Part shown: in pieces, positions 25,124-34,599 of the stretch
How positions within the stretch are numbered: position 1 is the first letter of the stretch
Layout: each line of letters begins with the position of its first letter
NCBI RefSeq assembly: GCF_022179525.1
Contig: NZ_BPQX01000010.1
Span: forward strand, 38,384-102,383
Reading direction: 5' to 3'
DNA length: 64,000 nt
From: Methylobacterium persicinum
GTDB lineage: Bacteria; Pseudomonadota; Alphaproteobacteria; Rhizobiales; Beijerinckiaceae
Program-made: the position numbers and the translations under genes
Notes under the pieces: model-generated
Database searches by the model: none
What the model was told of the DNA's origin: nothing
Seen by the model: the letters and a program-made list of their open reading frames with translations, nothing else

Positions 25124-26152
25124 TCAGGGGCGGCGACGCCCCGCCTCGGCGATCCGCAGAAGGGCGGCCGAGGCCAAGGCTTCGGCGAGGCTGGGCTCGG
25201 CCCGGCGGCAGGCCAGCACCGCCTGCTGCAGGATGTCGGTGGCCTGCCGCAGGCGTCCCGGGCCCCACACTGCCAGCTGCCGCTCGATGCTGGGCTTGCG
25301 CTTGAAATGAAGGCCCCGCCACGCGGCGGCCATCGCCGCCGGTGTCTTGTCCGGGTTGTCCAGGCGCAAGGCCAGGAGGGTCAAGGCGTGGCGCAGGGCG
25401 CTGCCGAGCACCTGCCCCGGATCGAGCCCCTCCAACCGGAAACGGCGGGAATCGCGTTCGACGGCGTCGGCCCGCCCATCGAAAGCCGCATCCACCAGGG
25501 TGTTGAGGACGCTCGCGGCCACGTCACTCGCCGTCGTCTCGACGTCGTCGAGGGACACCGTCCCCTTTCCGGCGGCGTAGAGGGCGAGCTTCTCGATCTC
25601 CATCAGGCTCGCCCGGCGGTCGCCCCCAAGGCTGCGGACCAGCACCTCCCGGGCATCCCGGTCGATGCGCAGGTCGTGGGTCCGCAACGTGCGGTCGATC
25701 AGGTCCCCGAGGGTCCGCTCGTCGTCCGGATAACAGGGGACGGCCAGCGCCCGCTGTGACTTCTCGCAGAGGGCGCGCAGGGGGTTGCCTTTGTTGAGGT
25801 CGCCGGCTTCGACCACGATCCGCGTGTCGGTCACGGGGATGCCGAGCACCGCCTCGACGGCGGGGGCGATGTTGCGGCTGCCGGGCCTCACCCAGATCGC
25901 CCGCTTTCCACCGAACAAGCCGACCGTCCCCGCCTCGTCGCAGAGCCGGCCGGGATCGGAGGCGACGAGATCCCCGTCGATCCGCACCAGGGCGAACGGG
26001 TCGGCTGTATCGGGTACGAACCCCTCGGCGAGGGCCTTGGCCCGCTCGGTGACGAGGCCAGCATCGGGCCCGTAGACGAGGATCACCGGGATGCGCGGAT
26101 CCGGCCCGCGCCGGATCAGCTCTTCGATCTCCCCCGGTCGGACAGCCGTCAC
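25124..26152 (-). CDS. holA: DNA polymerase III delta subunit HolA
   Basis: Clamp-loader subunit that opens the beta sliding clamp. It is 342 residues from a GTG start, beginning VTAVRPGEIEELIRRGPDPR; the longer open frame would overlap lptE and is rejected. Family blocks are VILVYGPDAGLVTERAKAL (usual start of the domain), VLGSALRHALTLLALRLD and RQATDILQQAVLACRRAEPS near the C-terminus. The start is seven bases after the lptE stop, so they are one unit. Convergent with parB, a common alphaproteobacterial order. Confidence 0.93.
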   Translation of the reverse strand: MTAVRPGEIEELIRRGPDPRIPVILVYGPDAGLVTERAKALAEGFVPDTADPFALVRIDGDLVASDPGRLCDEAGTVGLFGGKRAIWVRPGSRNIAPAVEAVLGIPVTDTRIVVEAGDLNKGNPLRALCEKSQRALAVPCYPDDERTLGDLIDRTLRTHDLRIDRDAREVLVRSLGGDRRASLMEIEKLALYAAGKGTVSLDDVETTASDVAASVLNTLVDAAFDGRADAVERDSRRFRLEGLDPGQVLGSALRHALTLLALRLDNPDKTPAAMAAAWRGLHFKRKPSIERQLAVWGPGRLRQATDILQQAVLACRRAEPSLAEALASAALLRIAEAGRRRP

Positions 26153-26159
26153 CGGCGGC

Positions 26160-26705
26160 TCACGGCTTCGCCGCCAGCACCGACGCGATCCGGGTCTTGA
26201 TCTGGTCGGCGAGGGTGTCGGCGAGGCGGATCTCCGCATCGCGGGCCGCCCGCTGGCTGGCGAAGCGCTGCACCGACCGGTCGTAGGTCGCCGTCGAGGT
26301 CGCGACGCCTTCGGCGATCACCTTCGTGCCGTCCAGGTCTTCCAGGCTGTAGCGGATGTTGCCGACCACGGTGCCGGCCTCGGCCCGGCCCGTGGTGGAC
26401 GAGACGATGGGCGTCTGCACCGTTTCCGAGCCGGAGAGCTTCAGGCGGTAGCGCTTCTTCGCCGGCTGCCCCGACCCGTCGAGGTCGAAGATCAGCTCGC
26501 TGCGCAGGTAGTGCCCGAGGCGCTCCTGGCCCTGTGCCATGACGATCTCATCGACCTGCACGGAGGACAGGAGGGCCTGGATCGGCTCGCCCGAGGCGGT
26601 CGGCCCGTAGAGTGGGCGGAAGCAGGCCGACAGGCTCAGGCACGCTCCTGCCACCAGGGCAAGCCGCCCGGCCCGCACAGCCACCGATCCTACGCCAAGC
26701 CTCAT
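26160..26705 (-). CDS. lptE: LPS-assembly lipoprotein LptE
   Basis: Outer-membrane lipoprotein that plugs LptD and helps deliver lipopolysaccharide to the cell surface. It is 181 residues. The signal peptide RLALVAGACLSLSAC carries a lipobox with the modified cysteine at 28, then FRPLYGP, typical of alphaproteobacterial LptE. Conserved YRLKLSG and IRYSLEDLDGTKVIAEG strands follow. Cotranscribed with holA. leuS, usually just upstream, is at the other end of the window. Confidence 0.92.
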   Translation of the reverse strand: MRLGVGSVAVRAGRLALVAGACLSLSACFRPLYGPTASGEPIQALLSSVQVDEIVMAQGQERLGHYLRSELIFDLDGSGQPAKKRYRLKLSGSETVQTPIVSSTTGRAEAGTVVGNIRYSLEDLDGTKVIAEGVATSTATYDRSVQRFASQRAARDAEIRLADTLADQIKTRIASVLAAKP

Positions 26706-26841
26706 CGCGCCGTCCTGCCCCGCTTCGCTTCGGTCTTAGCGCGGACCTGGGGTCCCGCGCCACGACTCTCGGAGCGAGCCCTTACGATTCCTCTACGGCG
26801 ACAGCATGGTCGGGATGTTTCCGGGGATAACAGTCGCCGTG

Positions 26842-26861
26842 GCCCCTGCGAGTGCAGGGGC
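26842..26861 (-). terminator. Hairpin downstream of the TonB-dependent receptor
   Basis: GCCCCTGC-GAGT-GCAGGGGC, a perfect 8-base stem with a 4-base loop, 24 bases beyond the receptor stop codon. There is no T-run, so termination may be Rho-assisted. Confidence 0.5.
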
Positions 26862-26884
26862 GATGAGTGAGGACGGGGGCTGGA

Positions 26885-29083
26885 TCACCAGCGGTAGATC
26901 AGGCTGCCGATCACCGTCGCGGGCGTGCCGCGGTAGCAATAGCCCGCTTGGCAGGTCGTGTAGCGGCGGTCGAAGACGTTGGTCGCATTCACCTGCGCCC
27001 GCAGACCCTGGAATTTGGGGTCGAGCGCCGCGAAATCGTAGGCGACGAGGGCGTCGTACAGCGTCTTGGCGGTGTTGCGCACCGTGTTCTCGTCGTCGGC
27101 ATAGCTCGGCCCGATGAACCGCAGGCCGCCGCCCAGCGTCAGCCCCCGGAACAGTGAAGCGGGTGGGAAGGCGTAGGTGAGGAACGACGTATAGGTGTTG
27201 CCGGGAATGCCGGAGACGAAATTGCCGTCGAGGGACTGGCCCGTATAGGACGTCTGCCGCTCGTAGCGGAAATCGACATAGGAGTAGGCGACCGTCAGGT
27301 TCGTGCCGGGGGCGAGGTTGGCCGTCGCCTCGGCCTCGAATCCCCGGGAGCGGACCGAGCCCGTCGCCACCTGAAAGGCGAGGTTGGCGGGATCTGGCCG
27401 CAGGATGCTGGACTGGACGATGTCGAACCCGGCGAAGCCCGTCTGGATGCTGGTGCCGGGGATCAGGTATTTGACGCCGGCCTCGATCTGGTCGCCGGTC
27501 GAGGGCTTGAAGGCCACGCCGCTCGCACTCACGCCCACTTGCGGCACGAAGGTGGTGGCGTAGCTCGCATAGGGCACGAGCCCCGGCGCCAGGATGTAGT
27601 TCAGGCCGACGCGGCCGGTGAAGGCCGTGTCGTCCTGGCGGGTGAGGGCGCTCGCGGGAGTCGCCCGGTCGTCCTGGAACACCCAATCGTGCCGGCCGGT
27701 GAGCGTCAGCACGAAGTCCCCGAACTTCGCCTGGTCCTGCAGGTAGACGCCGACCTGATCCTGGATCTGCCGCGTGCTCGACCCCAGGACCGGAGTCGGA
27801 ATGACCTGCGCCCCGTAGTTCCGCGTCACGAGGTTGATCGGCGGGGCGGCGCCGAAGCCCATCCGGTAGCTGAAGCCGTAATGGGCGTAGTCGATGCCGG
27901 CGAGCAGGGTGTGGGCCACCGGCCCGGTCGCGACATGGGCCTCGATCTGGTTGTCGAGGGTCTGCTGGACGAGCCCTTCCCGGAGATAGCCGGTGGATCG
28001 GAAGCCCAAGGTGCGTGTGTCGTCAAGTGAGTCGATCTGCGTGTACTTCGCGCTGAGGAAGACGCCGTAATGGCGGAAGTTCTGCCGAACGATCAGGTCG
28101 TCGGAGAACCGGTGCTCGAAGGCGTAGCCGATCCGGTACTGGGTCTGGTCGAGGCTCTGGAAGGCCGGGTCGCCCCCGAAGAAGCGCGTCACCCGGAAGC
28201 CGGGATCGTTGTAGAAATAGACGGATGCCGGCGTGTTGCGCTGCTGATACTCGCCGAGGATCGTCAGGGTCGTGTCGGCCGAGGGCTTCCAAGTGAAGGC
28301 CGGGGCGATGTTGAGCTGGTCGTCCATCGTCCCGCGGCCGATGAAGGTGCCGGCCTCCCGGCGCACGCCGGTCAGGCGCCAGGCCATCGTGCCGTCGGAG
28401 CCCTCGACGGGGCCACCGAGATCGAAGTTGCCCTGCGCCCGGCCGTAGCTGCCCCCCTGCAGCCAGACCTCCCCGAAAGGCGCGAAGACCGGCCGCTTCG
28501 ACGTCGCGTCGATGATGCCGGCGGGCGAGCCCTGGCCGTAAAGGCCGGAGGCCGGCCCGCGGAGGATGGTAATGGCCTCAAGTCCATAGGGCTCATAGCG
28601 CGGGAAGATGAAACCGCTGCCAATCTGGCGCAGCCCGTCGCGGTAGCTGCTGTTGGCGAGCGCCGGGAAGCCGCGGATGTAGACCTCGTCGAACCGGGGA
28701 TCGAAGCCGGCAATGTTGATGGTGGCGCCAGGAACGTAGGCTAGCGCCTCATCGAAGGTCTGGACGTTCCGGTCGTTCAACTGCTCCCGGGTAACCACGG
28801 AGACGGCCTGCGGCGTCTCGATGAGCGGCGTATTGGTCTTCGTCGCCGTCGGTGACACGCGGGCGGTGTAGCCGGTGACACCGGACGGTCCCCCGCCGCC
28901 GCCGCTCGTCGCCGCCCCATCCTGCGACGTCGCGACGTTGCCCGAGGGGCCTCGCACCGATTCGACCGAGATCTCATCGAGCTGAAGCTGGGTCTCCTCG
29001 GCCCGGGCGGGTGTGCCGCGCGCAAGTCCGCCGAGGGCGGCCGCCGCCATGAGCAGGGCGGGAAGGGGGGAGCGATCGGTCAT
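26885..29083 (-). CDS. TonB-dependent siderophore receptor
   Basis: Outer-membrane gated barrel importing ferric siderophore. It is 732 residues from MTDRSPLPALLMAAAALGGL, a signal peptide. The plug has NTPLIETPQAVSVVTREQLN (typical of FhuA/FpvA-type siderophore receptors), then DEALAYVPG, YIRGF and ILRGPASGLYGQGSPAGII. The barrel is in the last two-thirds and ends YRGTPATVIGSLIYRW with an aromatic last residue. An early segment, TQLQLDEISVESVRG, could be a TonB box. No sigma or FecR regulator is adjacent. Substrate is unknown, perhaps hydroxamate. Confidence 0.93.
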   Translation of the reverse strand: MTDRSPLPALLMAAAALGGLARGTPARAEETQLQLDEISVESVRGPSGNVATSQDGAATSGGGGGPSGVTGYTARVSPTATKTNTPLIETPQAVSVVTREQLNDRNVQTFDEALAYVPGATINIAGFDPRFDEVYIRGFPALANSSYRDGLRQIGSGFIFPRYEPYGLEAITILRGPASGLYGQGSPAGIIDATSKRPVFAPFGEVWLQGGSYGRAQGNFDLGGPVEGSDGTMAWRLTGVRREAGTFIGRGTMDDQLNIAPAFTWKPSADTTLTILGEYQQRNTPASVYFYNDPGFRVTRFFGGDPAFQSLDQTQYRIGYAFEHRFSDDLIVRQNFRHYGVFLSAKYTQIDSLDDTRTLGFRSTGYLREGLVQQTLDNQIEAHVATGPVAHTLLAGIDYAHYGFSYRMGFGAAPPINLVTRNYGAQVIPTPVLGSSTRQIQDQVGVYLQDQAKFGDFVLTLTGRHDWVFQDDRATPASALTRQDDTAFTGRVGLNYILAPGLVPYASYATTFVPQVGVSASGVAFKPSTGDQIEAGVKYLIPGTSIQTGFAGFDIVQSSILRPDPANLAFQVATGSVRSRGFEAEATANLAPGTNLTVAYSYVDFRYERQTSYTGQSLDGNFVSGIPGNTYTSFLTYAFPPASLFRGLTLGGGLRFIGPSYADDENTVRNTAKTLYDALVAYDFAALDPKFQGLRAQVNATNVFDRRYTTCQAGYCYRGTPATVIGSLIYRW

Positions 29084-29212
29084 GGCGGGCCTCGGACGGG
29101 CGCCTCCCAGCGGCACCCCTCCTTGACTTCACCGATCACACTCCCGCGATCAAGCCGGAAACGTGTTCTAAATCACACACTTAAAACAGCTCAAATCTGA
29201 AGCTTGTCCAAT

Positions 29213-30073
29213 TCAAAACTCCAGCGGTGGCTCGCGCAGCGCCTCGGTCTCCCGGGCGCAGAGGGCAGCATCCGGCGCCGTGCCGCCCGCGGCGAGGGCG
29301 GCACGCATCTCGGTCCTGGCCTTGTCGAGGTCCGCCCGGAAGCCCGCATCGCCCATCAGGGCGGCGAAGGTCGAGGAGCCGTTGGTCCGGCCCGCCGCCA
29401 CATCGCTCAGCCAGTGGACGCCGCAGACCACCCGGCTCTCGCCATAGGCCCGCCCGCGGGAGAGGATTGCCGTGGCCTTCTCCGGCACCAGGGCGGCCAC
29501 GATCAGCGCGTAGGCCCACCCTTGCGTGGCATGGCCGGAGGGATAGCTGAAGCTGTCGGCGAGCGCCTGGGTCCGCTGCACGCAGATGGGCGCGTCGTTG
29601 CCGACGAAGGGCCGCAGCCGCCGGTAATGCACCTTCGGAATCCGCGTCATGTGGGCGAGGTCCAGGCGGGCGCGCTCCAGCAGGTTGAGCGTCACGGGCA
29701 CCCGCGCCTGATCGATGCGCACGCCGAGGACGCAGGCGAAATTGTCGAGCACCGCCACCGCGCCTTCGGCCACATCGTTGGCTGCGAGGTTCCACCGGGC
29801 GCTGCCCTTCAGGGACCGGGTGCTGGTGAAGGCCGCGTGGTCGGCGGCATCCAAGGGGGAATGCAATGCCGGCGGCGGCGGAAGGATCTTCAGGGGATCG
29901 GGAAGGGCCTCATCGGAGAGGTAGGCCTTCACCGCCGGTTTGCCGGGCTTGACCGAATCCGCCCCGATGGATGGCGCGGAGGGCGGGGCGCCTTGGTCCT
30001 CGGCCCGGCCGGGGACCGGTGCCATGAGGCTTGCGACGAGCGACAGGACCATCGGGAGCGGAAGGCGGCGCAT
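29213..30073 (-). CDS. PAP2 superfamily class A nonspecific acid phosphatase
   Basis: Periplasmic acid phosphatase of 286 residues. Signal peptide RLPLPMVLSLVASLMAPVPG. The three PAP2 motifs are present: HYRRLRPF (K/R-x6-RP), YPSGHATQGW (PSGH) and SRGRAYGESRVVCGVHWLSD (SR-x5-H-x3-D). The opening after the signal and the pattern SVAGRTNGS match class A phosphatases such as PhoN. It releases phosphate from diverse organic esters. It lies downstream of the hydrolase/dapD cluster but is separated by 150 bases. Confidence 0.9.
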   Translation of the reverse strand: MRRLPLPMVLSLVASLMAPVPGRAEDQGAPPSAPSIGADSVKPGKPAVKAYLSDEALPDPLKILPPPPALHSPLDAADHAAFTSTRSLKGSARWNLAANDVAEGAVAVLDNFACVLGVRIDQARVPVTLNLLERARLDLAHMTRIPKVHYRRLRPFVGNDAPICVQRTQALADSFSYPSGHATQGWAYALIVAALVPEKATAILSRGRAYGESRVVCGVHWLSDVAAGRTNGSSTFAALMGDAGFRADLDKARTEMRAALAAGGTAPDAALCARETEALREPPLEF

Positions 30074-30149
30074 CTCGTATCCTCGCGTTGCGACGACGGC
30101 GTCGGACTCAAAGCCTCACGAAAGGCAGACGGATCTCGGGGCGACCCAT

Positions 30150-30200
30150 TCCCTGCCTTCGGCGAAAGCGGGAGTCCAGGGCACCCGGTGCCCCCGGTGG
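30150..30200. repeat. Decayed intergenic repeat with GGGCACC palindrome
   Basis: CCTTCGGCGAAAGCGGGAGT resembles one arm of a common proteobacterial repeat, followed by GGGCACCCGGTGCCC, a perfect palindrome. Only one arm is left. It lies in the gap between the alpha/beta-hydrolase 3' end and the phosphatase 5' end. Confidence 0.4.
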
Positions 30201-30223
30201 TGGACGCGATGCGAGGGGTGCAG

Positions 30224-31081
30224 TCAGCCCGCCCGGATCGCCGCCGCCACGGCGGCGGGGTGCTCCTCGTGGGGGCTCAGGGCACCCGGAACCCGCATGG
30301 CCCTGGCGAGGCCGCTTTCGGCTAGGGCATCCATCTCCGCGCCGGAGCGCCGGGGTGCCCCCTCGGGCCGCAGGACGAGCACCGGGGGAAGGCCAGGCCC
30401 GAACAGCCCCAGGAACGCGTCGCGGCTCGCCACCGGATCGAGGCCGCCGGTGACGAAGGCGGCGGTGCCGAAGCGGCCGTTGCGCTGGCGCGTGATGGCG
30501 TGCTTCGCCCGAACCACGGCCGGCGTCACCGCCTCCCTGTCTCCATAGACATGGGCCTTCATCATCCGCCCGATGATCGGGGGGCTGATGTTGAGCCGGT
30601 AGAGCGCCTCGCCGATCACCGGGGCCTCGACGGCGCGCCGGATCCGGGGAAACCACGCGGCCCGGTCGGGCATCGCTGTCGGCAGGGGGCCGCGCCACGT
30701 GGGCGCCACCAGTACGAGACGCCCGAAGGTGCCGGGGTGCCGGCGGGCGGCCGCCACGAGGTAGCCGGCCGCATGCCCCGCGGCGATGCCCACCGCATAG
30801 GGCCCCGGCGCCGCCGCGATCAGGCTGTCGAGGAAATCATGGAAGGTGTCGGGGTTCAGGGCAACGCGCTCCCGCGGCCGTGCGCCGAAACCCGGCCAGT
30901 CCGGCACGAGGCAGCGATGATCCCGGGAGAGATCATGAGCCAGCTCACTCATTTCCCGACGAGACGAAATCGTCGACAAAGCCGGCAAAATAAATGCGTC
31001 GGGGCCTTCCCCCGACACATCGCAGGGAATGGCGATCCCCTGCCCGGCGACGGTCAGATCGAAGGTTCGTTCCGCCGCCAT
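30224..31081 (-). CDS. Alpha/beta-hydrolase-fold protein lacking the nucleophilic serine
   Basis: A 285-residue protein of the alpha/beta-hydrolase fold, with no signal peptide. The core strands and the oxyanion region are recognisable: HRCLVPDWPGFGARPRERVA, then the nucleophile-elbow strand YAVGIAAGHAAGYLVAAARR followed by LVLVAPTWRGPLP. The GxSxG motif reads GIAAG, with alanine at the serine position. A candidate catalytic histidine is in SPHEEHPAAV near the C-terminus. It is 9 bases from dapD on the same strand and downstream of it. Loss of the serine suggests a non-hydrolytic or binding role; a typical family ascription is not possible. Confidence 0.75.
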   Translation of the reverse strand: MAAERTFDLTVAGQGIAIPCDVSGEGPDAFILPALSTISSRREMSELAHDLSRDHRCLVPDWPGFGARPRERVALNPDTFHDFLDSLIAAAPGPYAVGIAAGHAAGYLVAAARRHPGTFGRLVLVAPTWRGPLPTAMPDRAAWFPRIRRAVEAPVIGEALYRLNISPPIIGRMMKAHVYGDREAVTPAVVRAKHAITRQRNGRFGTAAFVTGGLDPVASRDAFLGLFGPGLPPVLVLRPEGAPRRSGAEMDALAESGLARAMRVPGALSPHEEHPAAVAAAIRAG

Positions 31082-31090
31082 GCTCCGCCT

Positions 31091-31945
<855 letters not shown>

Positions 31946-32024
31946 GGGCGGCAGCGGTTCCGGTGAAGGGGTGCCCGTGCTTACAGCCGCCCGCCGGGGC
32001 TGTCACCGGGGCGCAGGGCGCCGC

Positions 32025-32498
32025 TCACGCCTCGCCGAGGAGGGAGCGGACCCTGTCGAGGTCGCCCGTGAAGCTCACGAGGTCCTGGGCCATCGCGTCG
32101 TGGATCGCCTGGGCCGCGGCGGGAAATTCCTCCAGCACGCGCCGCATCAGGGTCGGGGTGATGCGCATCACCTCGCAGCGGCCCACCGCGAAGGCGTCGC
32201 AGGGGCGTTCGCCGCGCACGAACAGGGCGAGGTTGCCGATGAGGGCCGAGCGCCCGGCTTCGACAGGCTTCCCCTTCCGGGGCACCAGCCGGACGGCCCC
32301 CGACATCACGACGAAGCCGCCGTCGGCTGAATCGCCCCTGGCGAACAGCCGGTCGCCATCGGCGAGTTCCCGCCGCTCGGCGGCGAAGCTGAGAAGGCGC
32401 AGGGCATCGCGGTCCAGGAAACCGAAAACCGGCGCCGCCGCGAGGATCGCGATGTCGTCGTCGAGCCCCACGCTGCCCTGCCGCTCCGCCTCCGGCAT
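32025..32498 (-). CDS. Cyclic nucleotide-binding (Crp/Fnr-type cNMP) domain protein
   Basis: A 157-residue single-domain protein. LDRDALRLLSFAAERRELAD is the usual opening helix of the cNMP fold; it has GDRLFARGDSADGGFVVMSG then GAVRL and SALIGNLALF, which correspond to the phosphate-binding cassette, and a final helix RVLEEFPAAAQAIHDAMAQD. No DNA-binding helix-turn-helix follows, so it is a stand-alone sensor domain. Ligand is unknown. It is 37 bases downstream of cenR on the same strand. Confidence 0.82.
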   Translation of the reverse strand: MPEAERQGSVGLDDDIAILAAAPVFGFLDRDALRLLSFAAERRELADGDRLFARGDSADGGFVVMSGAVRLVPRKGKPVEAGRSALIGNLALFVRGERPCDAFAVGRCEVMRITPTLMRRVLEEFPAAAQAIHDAMAQDLVSFTGDLDRVRSLLGEA

Positions 32499-32535
32499 CC
32501 CCGGCAGGACGGCTTATCCGAAAAAGCCTAATAAA

Positions 32536-33222
32536 TCAGGGAAGGAGCTTGTAACCACCGCCCTCCGTCACGAGGATCGCCGCCACCGCGGGATTCGGCT
32601 CGATCTTCTGGCGCAGGCGGTAGATGTGCGTCTCGAGGGTGTGGGTGGTGACGTGGGCGTTGTAGCCCCACACCTCCGCGAGCAGCGTGTCCCGGTTCAC
32701 CACCGCCCGGCCCGCCCGGTAGAGGAAGCGCAGGATCGCGGTCTCCTTCTCGGTGAGCTTCAGCTTGGAGCCCCGCTCGCCGATCAGGAGCTTGGCGCTC
32801 GGCCGGAACGTGTAGGGGCCGATCTGGAACACCGCGTCCTCGGACGCCTCGTGGCTGCGCAGGTGGGCGCGGATCCGCGCGAGCAGGATGCCGAACTTGA
32901 ACGGCTTGGTGACGTAGTCGTTCGCCCCGGCCTCCAGCCCCTCGACGTGGTCGGCCTCCGAATCCTGCGCCGTGAGCATGATCACCGGGCTGCGGAAGCC
33001 CGCCTGCCGCATGCGGCGCACCGCTTCCCGGCCGTCCATGTCGGGAAGGCCGACATCCATTACGGCGAGGTCGATGCGGTCGTCCGCCACCCGGCGCATG
33101 GCATCCGCCGCGCAGGCTTCCCCGACGACCTTGAACTCGTCGGACAGGGCGAGCTGTTCGATCAGCGTATCGCGCAGGATCTCGTCGTCGTCGCAGATCA
33201 GGAGATTGTAGGCATTCGACAT
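32536..33222 (-). CDS. cenR: Cell envelope response regulator CenR
   Basis: OmpR-type response regulator, essential in Caulobacter, controlling envelope integrity. It is 228 residues from ATG 33222; GTG 33228 is an alternative. Receiver about 5-120 with phospho-acceptor D56 in AVMDVGLPDMDG and the K in DYVTKPFKFG. The C-terminal winged helix contains EVWGYNAHVTTHTLETHIYR and LRQKIEPNPAVAAILVTEGG, a stretch characteristic of CenR. The partner kinase CenK is not in the window. A direct repeat lies just upstream of the start. Confidence 0.9.
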   Translation of the reverse strand: MSNAYNLLICDDDEILRDTLIEQLALSDEFKVVGEACAADAMRRVADDRIDLAVMDVGLPDMDGREAVRRMRQAGFRSPVIMLTAQDSEADHVEGLEAGANDYVTKPFKFGILLARIRAHLRSHEASEDAVFQIGPYTFRPSAKLLIGERGSKLKLTEKETAILRFLYRAGRAVVNRDTLLAEVWGYNAHVTTHTLETHIYRLRQKIEPNPAVAAILVTEGGGYKLLP

Positions 33223-33230
33223 CGTCACGA

Positions 33231-33252
33231 AGCCCTAGCGTAAAAGCCCTAG
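33231..33252. promoter_or_regulatory. Direct repeat upstream of cenR
   Basis: AGCCCTAG occurs twice with 14-base spacing (33231-33238 and 33245-33252). That is near the spacing used by OmpR-type dimers on tandem half sites, so autoregulation is conceivable. The position only 9 bases upstream of the start suggests repression or a chance duplication. Confidence 0.3.
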
Positions 33253-33430
33253 CCCGCAAAATCCCTCCGGTGGAAAGATAGCGCGGGATGGTCAACCGGT
33301 CCGCTCTTCTACACCGGGTCCCGGCCGCCCGAGCGGGGGCGGACTTGCAAAGGATGAGCTTTGTGACCGTAAAGTGGCTTGTGCGCAATTCGCTCCCGGA
33401 TTTCGCCGATTCGGCGGTGGGGCGCCGCCG

Positions 33431-33976
33431 GTGAAGCGTGTCGTCCGGACGACGGTCCGTGAGATCCGCGTCCGCGCCACCGTGGCCGACAGGCGCAAGG
33501 GGCATCTCCTGGTGGGCCAGTCCGTGATTCCCTGCGCGCTGGGCGCCTGCGGGATCGTCGGCGCCAAGCGCGAAGGGGACGGGGGCTCCCCCAAGGGCCG
33601 GTTCCGTCTGCGGGGCGGGAACTACCGGCCGGACCACCTGCCCATCCGCCCGCGGACCGCCCTTCCGCTCCGGCCCCTGCGCCGGGACGACGGCTGGTGC
33701 GACGACCGGAAGGACCGCCGCTACAATCGGCCGATGCGCCTGCCGGCACCGGGCGTCAGCGCCGAGGCCATGTGGCGCCCCGACCACCTCTACGACGTGG
33801 TCCTCGACATCGATTACAACCGGGCGCCCATTCGCCGGGGGCGAGGCTCGGCGATCTTCATGCACGTGGCGCGGGAGGGCTATCGTCCCACCGAAGGCTG
33901 CGTCGCCCTGGCCCGCCCCGACCTCATCCGTCTCCTCGTTCGTCTGGGGCCGCGCACCCACCTGCGCATCGGCTGA
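33431..33976 (+). CDS. L,D-transpeptidase (YkuD) catalytic domain protein
   Basis: A 181-residue protein predicted to make 3-3 peptidoglycan cross-links or attach proteins to the wall. From GTG 33431 it reads VKRVVRTTVREIRVRATVAD, then GSPKGRFRLRGGNY. The catalytic motif is IFMHVAREGYRPTEGCVALA, with the histidine and the GC nucleophile pair. No signal peptide is visible, unusual for an enzyme expected in the periplasm; this matches the short cytoplasm-like YkuD proteins of rhizobia whose location is unclear. Divergent from cenR with a 200-base gap. Confidence 0.85.
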   Translation: MKRVVRTTVREIRVRATVADRRKGHLLVGQSVIPCALGACGIVGAKREGDGGSPKGRFRLRGGNYRPDHLPIRPRTALPLRPLRRDDGWCDDRKDRRYNRPMRLPAPGVSAEAMWRPDHLYDVVLDIDYNRAPIRRGRGSAIFMHVAREGYRPTEGCVALARPDLIRLLVRLGPRTHLRIG

Positions 33977-34001
33977 CGCCAACCTCCCCGGACGGGCAGG
34001 C

Positions 34002-34235
34002 TCAGACGCGGCGCACGTCGCCCGGCTTGAGCTTCATCACCTTGGTGGTGCGCGTCGACAGGCTGCCGACGATGGCTGGCTTGCCGGCCCCCTGCGTCAG
34101 GGCCGTCACGGTGGCGAGGGCCTCCGCGGCGGCCCGCACCCGCACCGCATAGACGGGCGTTTCGGACGGCTTGTCGGCGAACTGCGCCACGAGGAAGGTG
34201 GTGTAGCGGTCGCGTGGGCGGGGGCGGGTCGGCAT
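34002..34235 (-). CDS. Small basic protein of unknown function
   Basis: A 77-residue protein with no signal or membrane segment. The start MPTRPRPRDRYTTFLVAQFA is arginine-rich; the rest is a regular alternation of hydrophobic and small residues (YAVRVRAAAEALATVTALTQ) ending in VMKLKPGDVRRV. No family is recognised. It lies between two converging and diverging genes, 25 bases after the L,D-transpeptidase stop, on the opposite strand. Codon use is like the neighbours. A real gene seems likely from composition but this is not certain. Confidence 0.5.
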   Translation of the reverse strand: MPTRPRPRDRYTTFLVAQFADKPSETPVYAVRVRAAAEALATVTALTQGAGKPAIVGSLSTRTTKVMKLKPGDVRRV

Positions 34236-34599
34236 CTCCGTTCCTTGCCATGTCGGCTAAATAACAACAAAGCCAACCTTGGCTCCAGCGGCGGTGGCAG
34301 GGCGCGTCCGCGTTCGACTCAGCGATCGACCCGGTGCAACCGTTCCCGTGACACCCACGATCGCCGATTGCGGAAGCCCGGGTCCGGAGACAATTCCGAC
34401 GCCGTCATAGGGGTGAACGCCGCCGCGGCGCCTGCATTCCCGACGAGCCCCGAATCTTTAGCCACGGCAAACGTACGCTGCGCCCGTTCGGCAGCCGCGG
34501 CAAGCTGCGCCTACCCGATGACGGAACTTGGCCGTGGTCCCGGCGGCTTGTCCCGGGAAGGTCGGCTTCGGCCTTTCCGGGTTCGCGAGGAATGAGACC
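34236..34599. other. Divergent gap before the alcohol dehydrogenase gene
   Basis: A 364-base region. It contains an inverted repeat AGCCAA-CC-TTGGCT at 34271-34284 and an AT-richer patch (TAAATAACAACAAAGCC) just upstream of the small gene start. The ribosome site for the dehydrogenase (GCGAGGAATGAG) is at its end. Nothing else recognisable. Confidence 0.5.

Noticed and set aside
29150-29190. Irr/ICE iron box upstream of the TonB receptor
   Set aside because: Only one half-site (TTTAGAA) is close to consensus; the other arm does not match.
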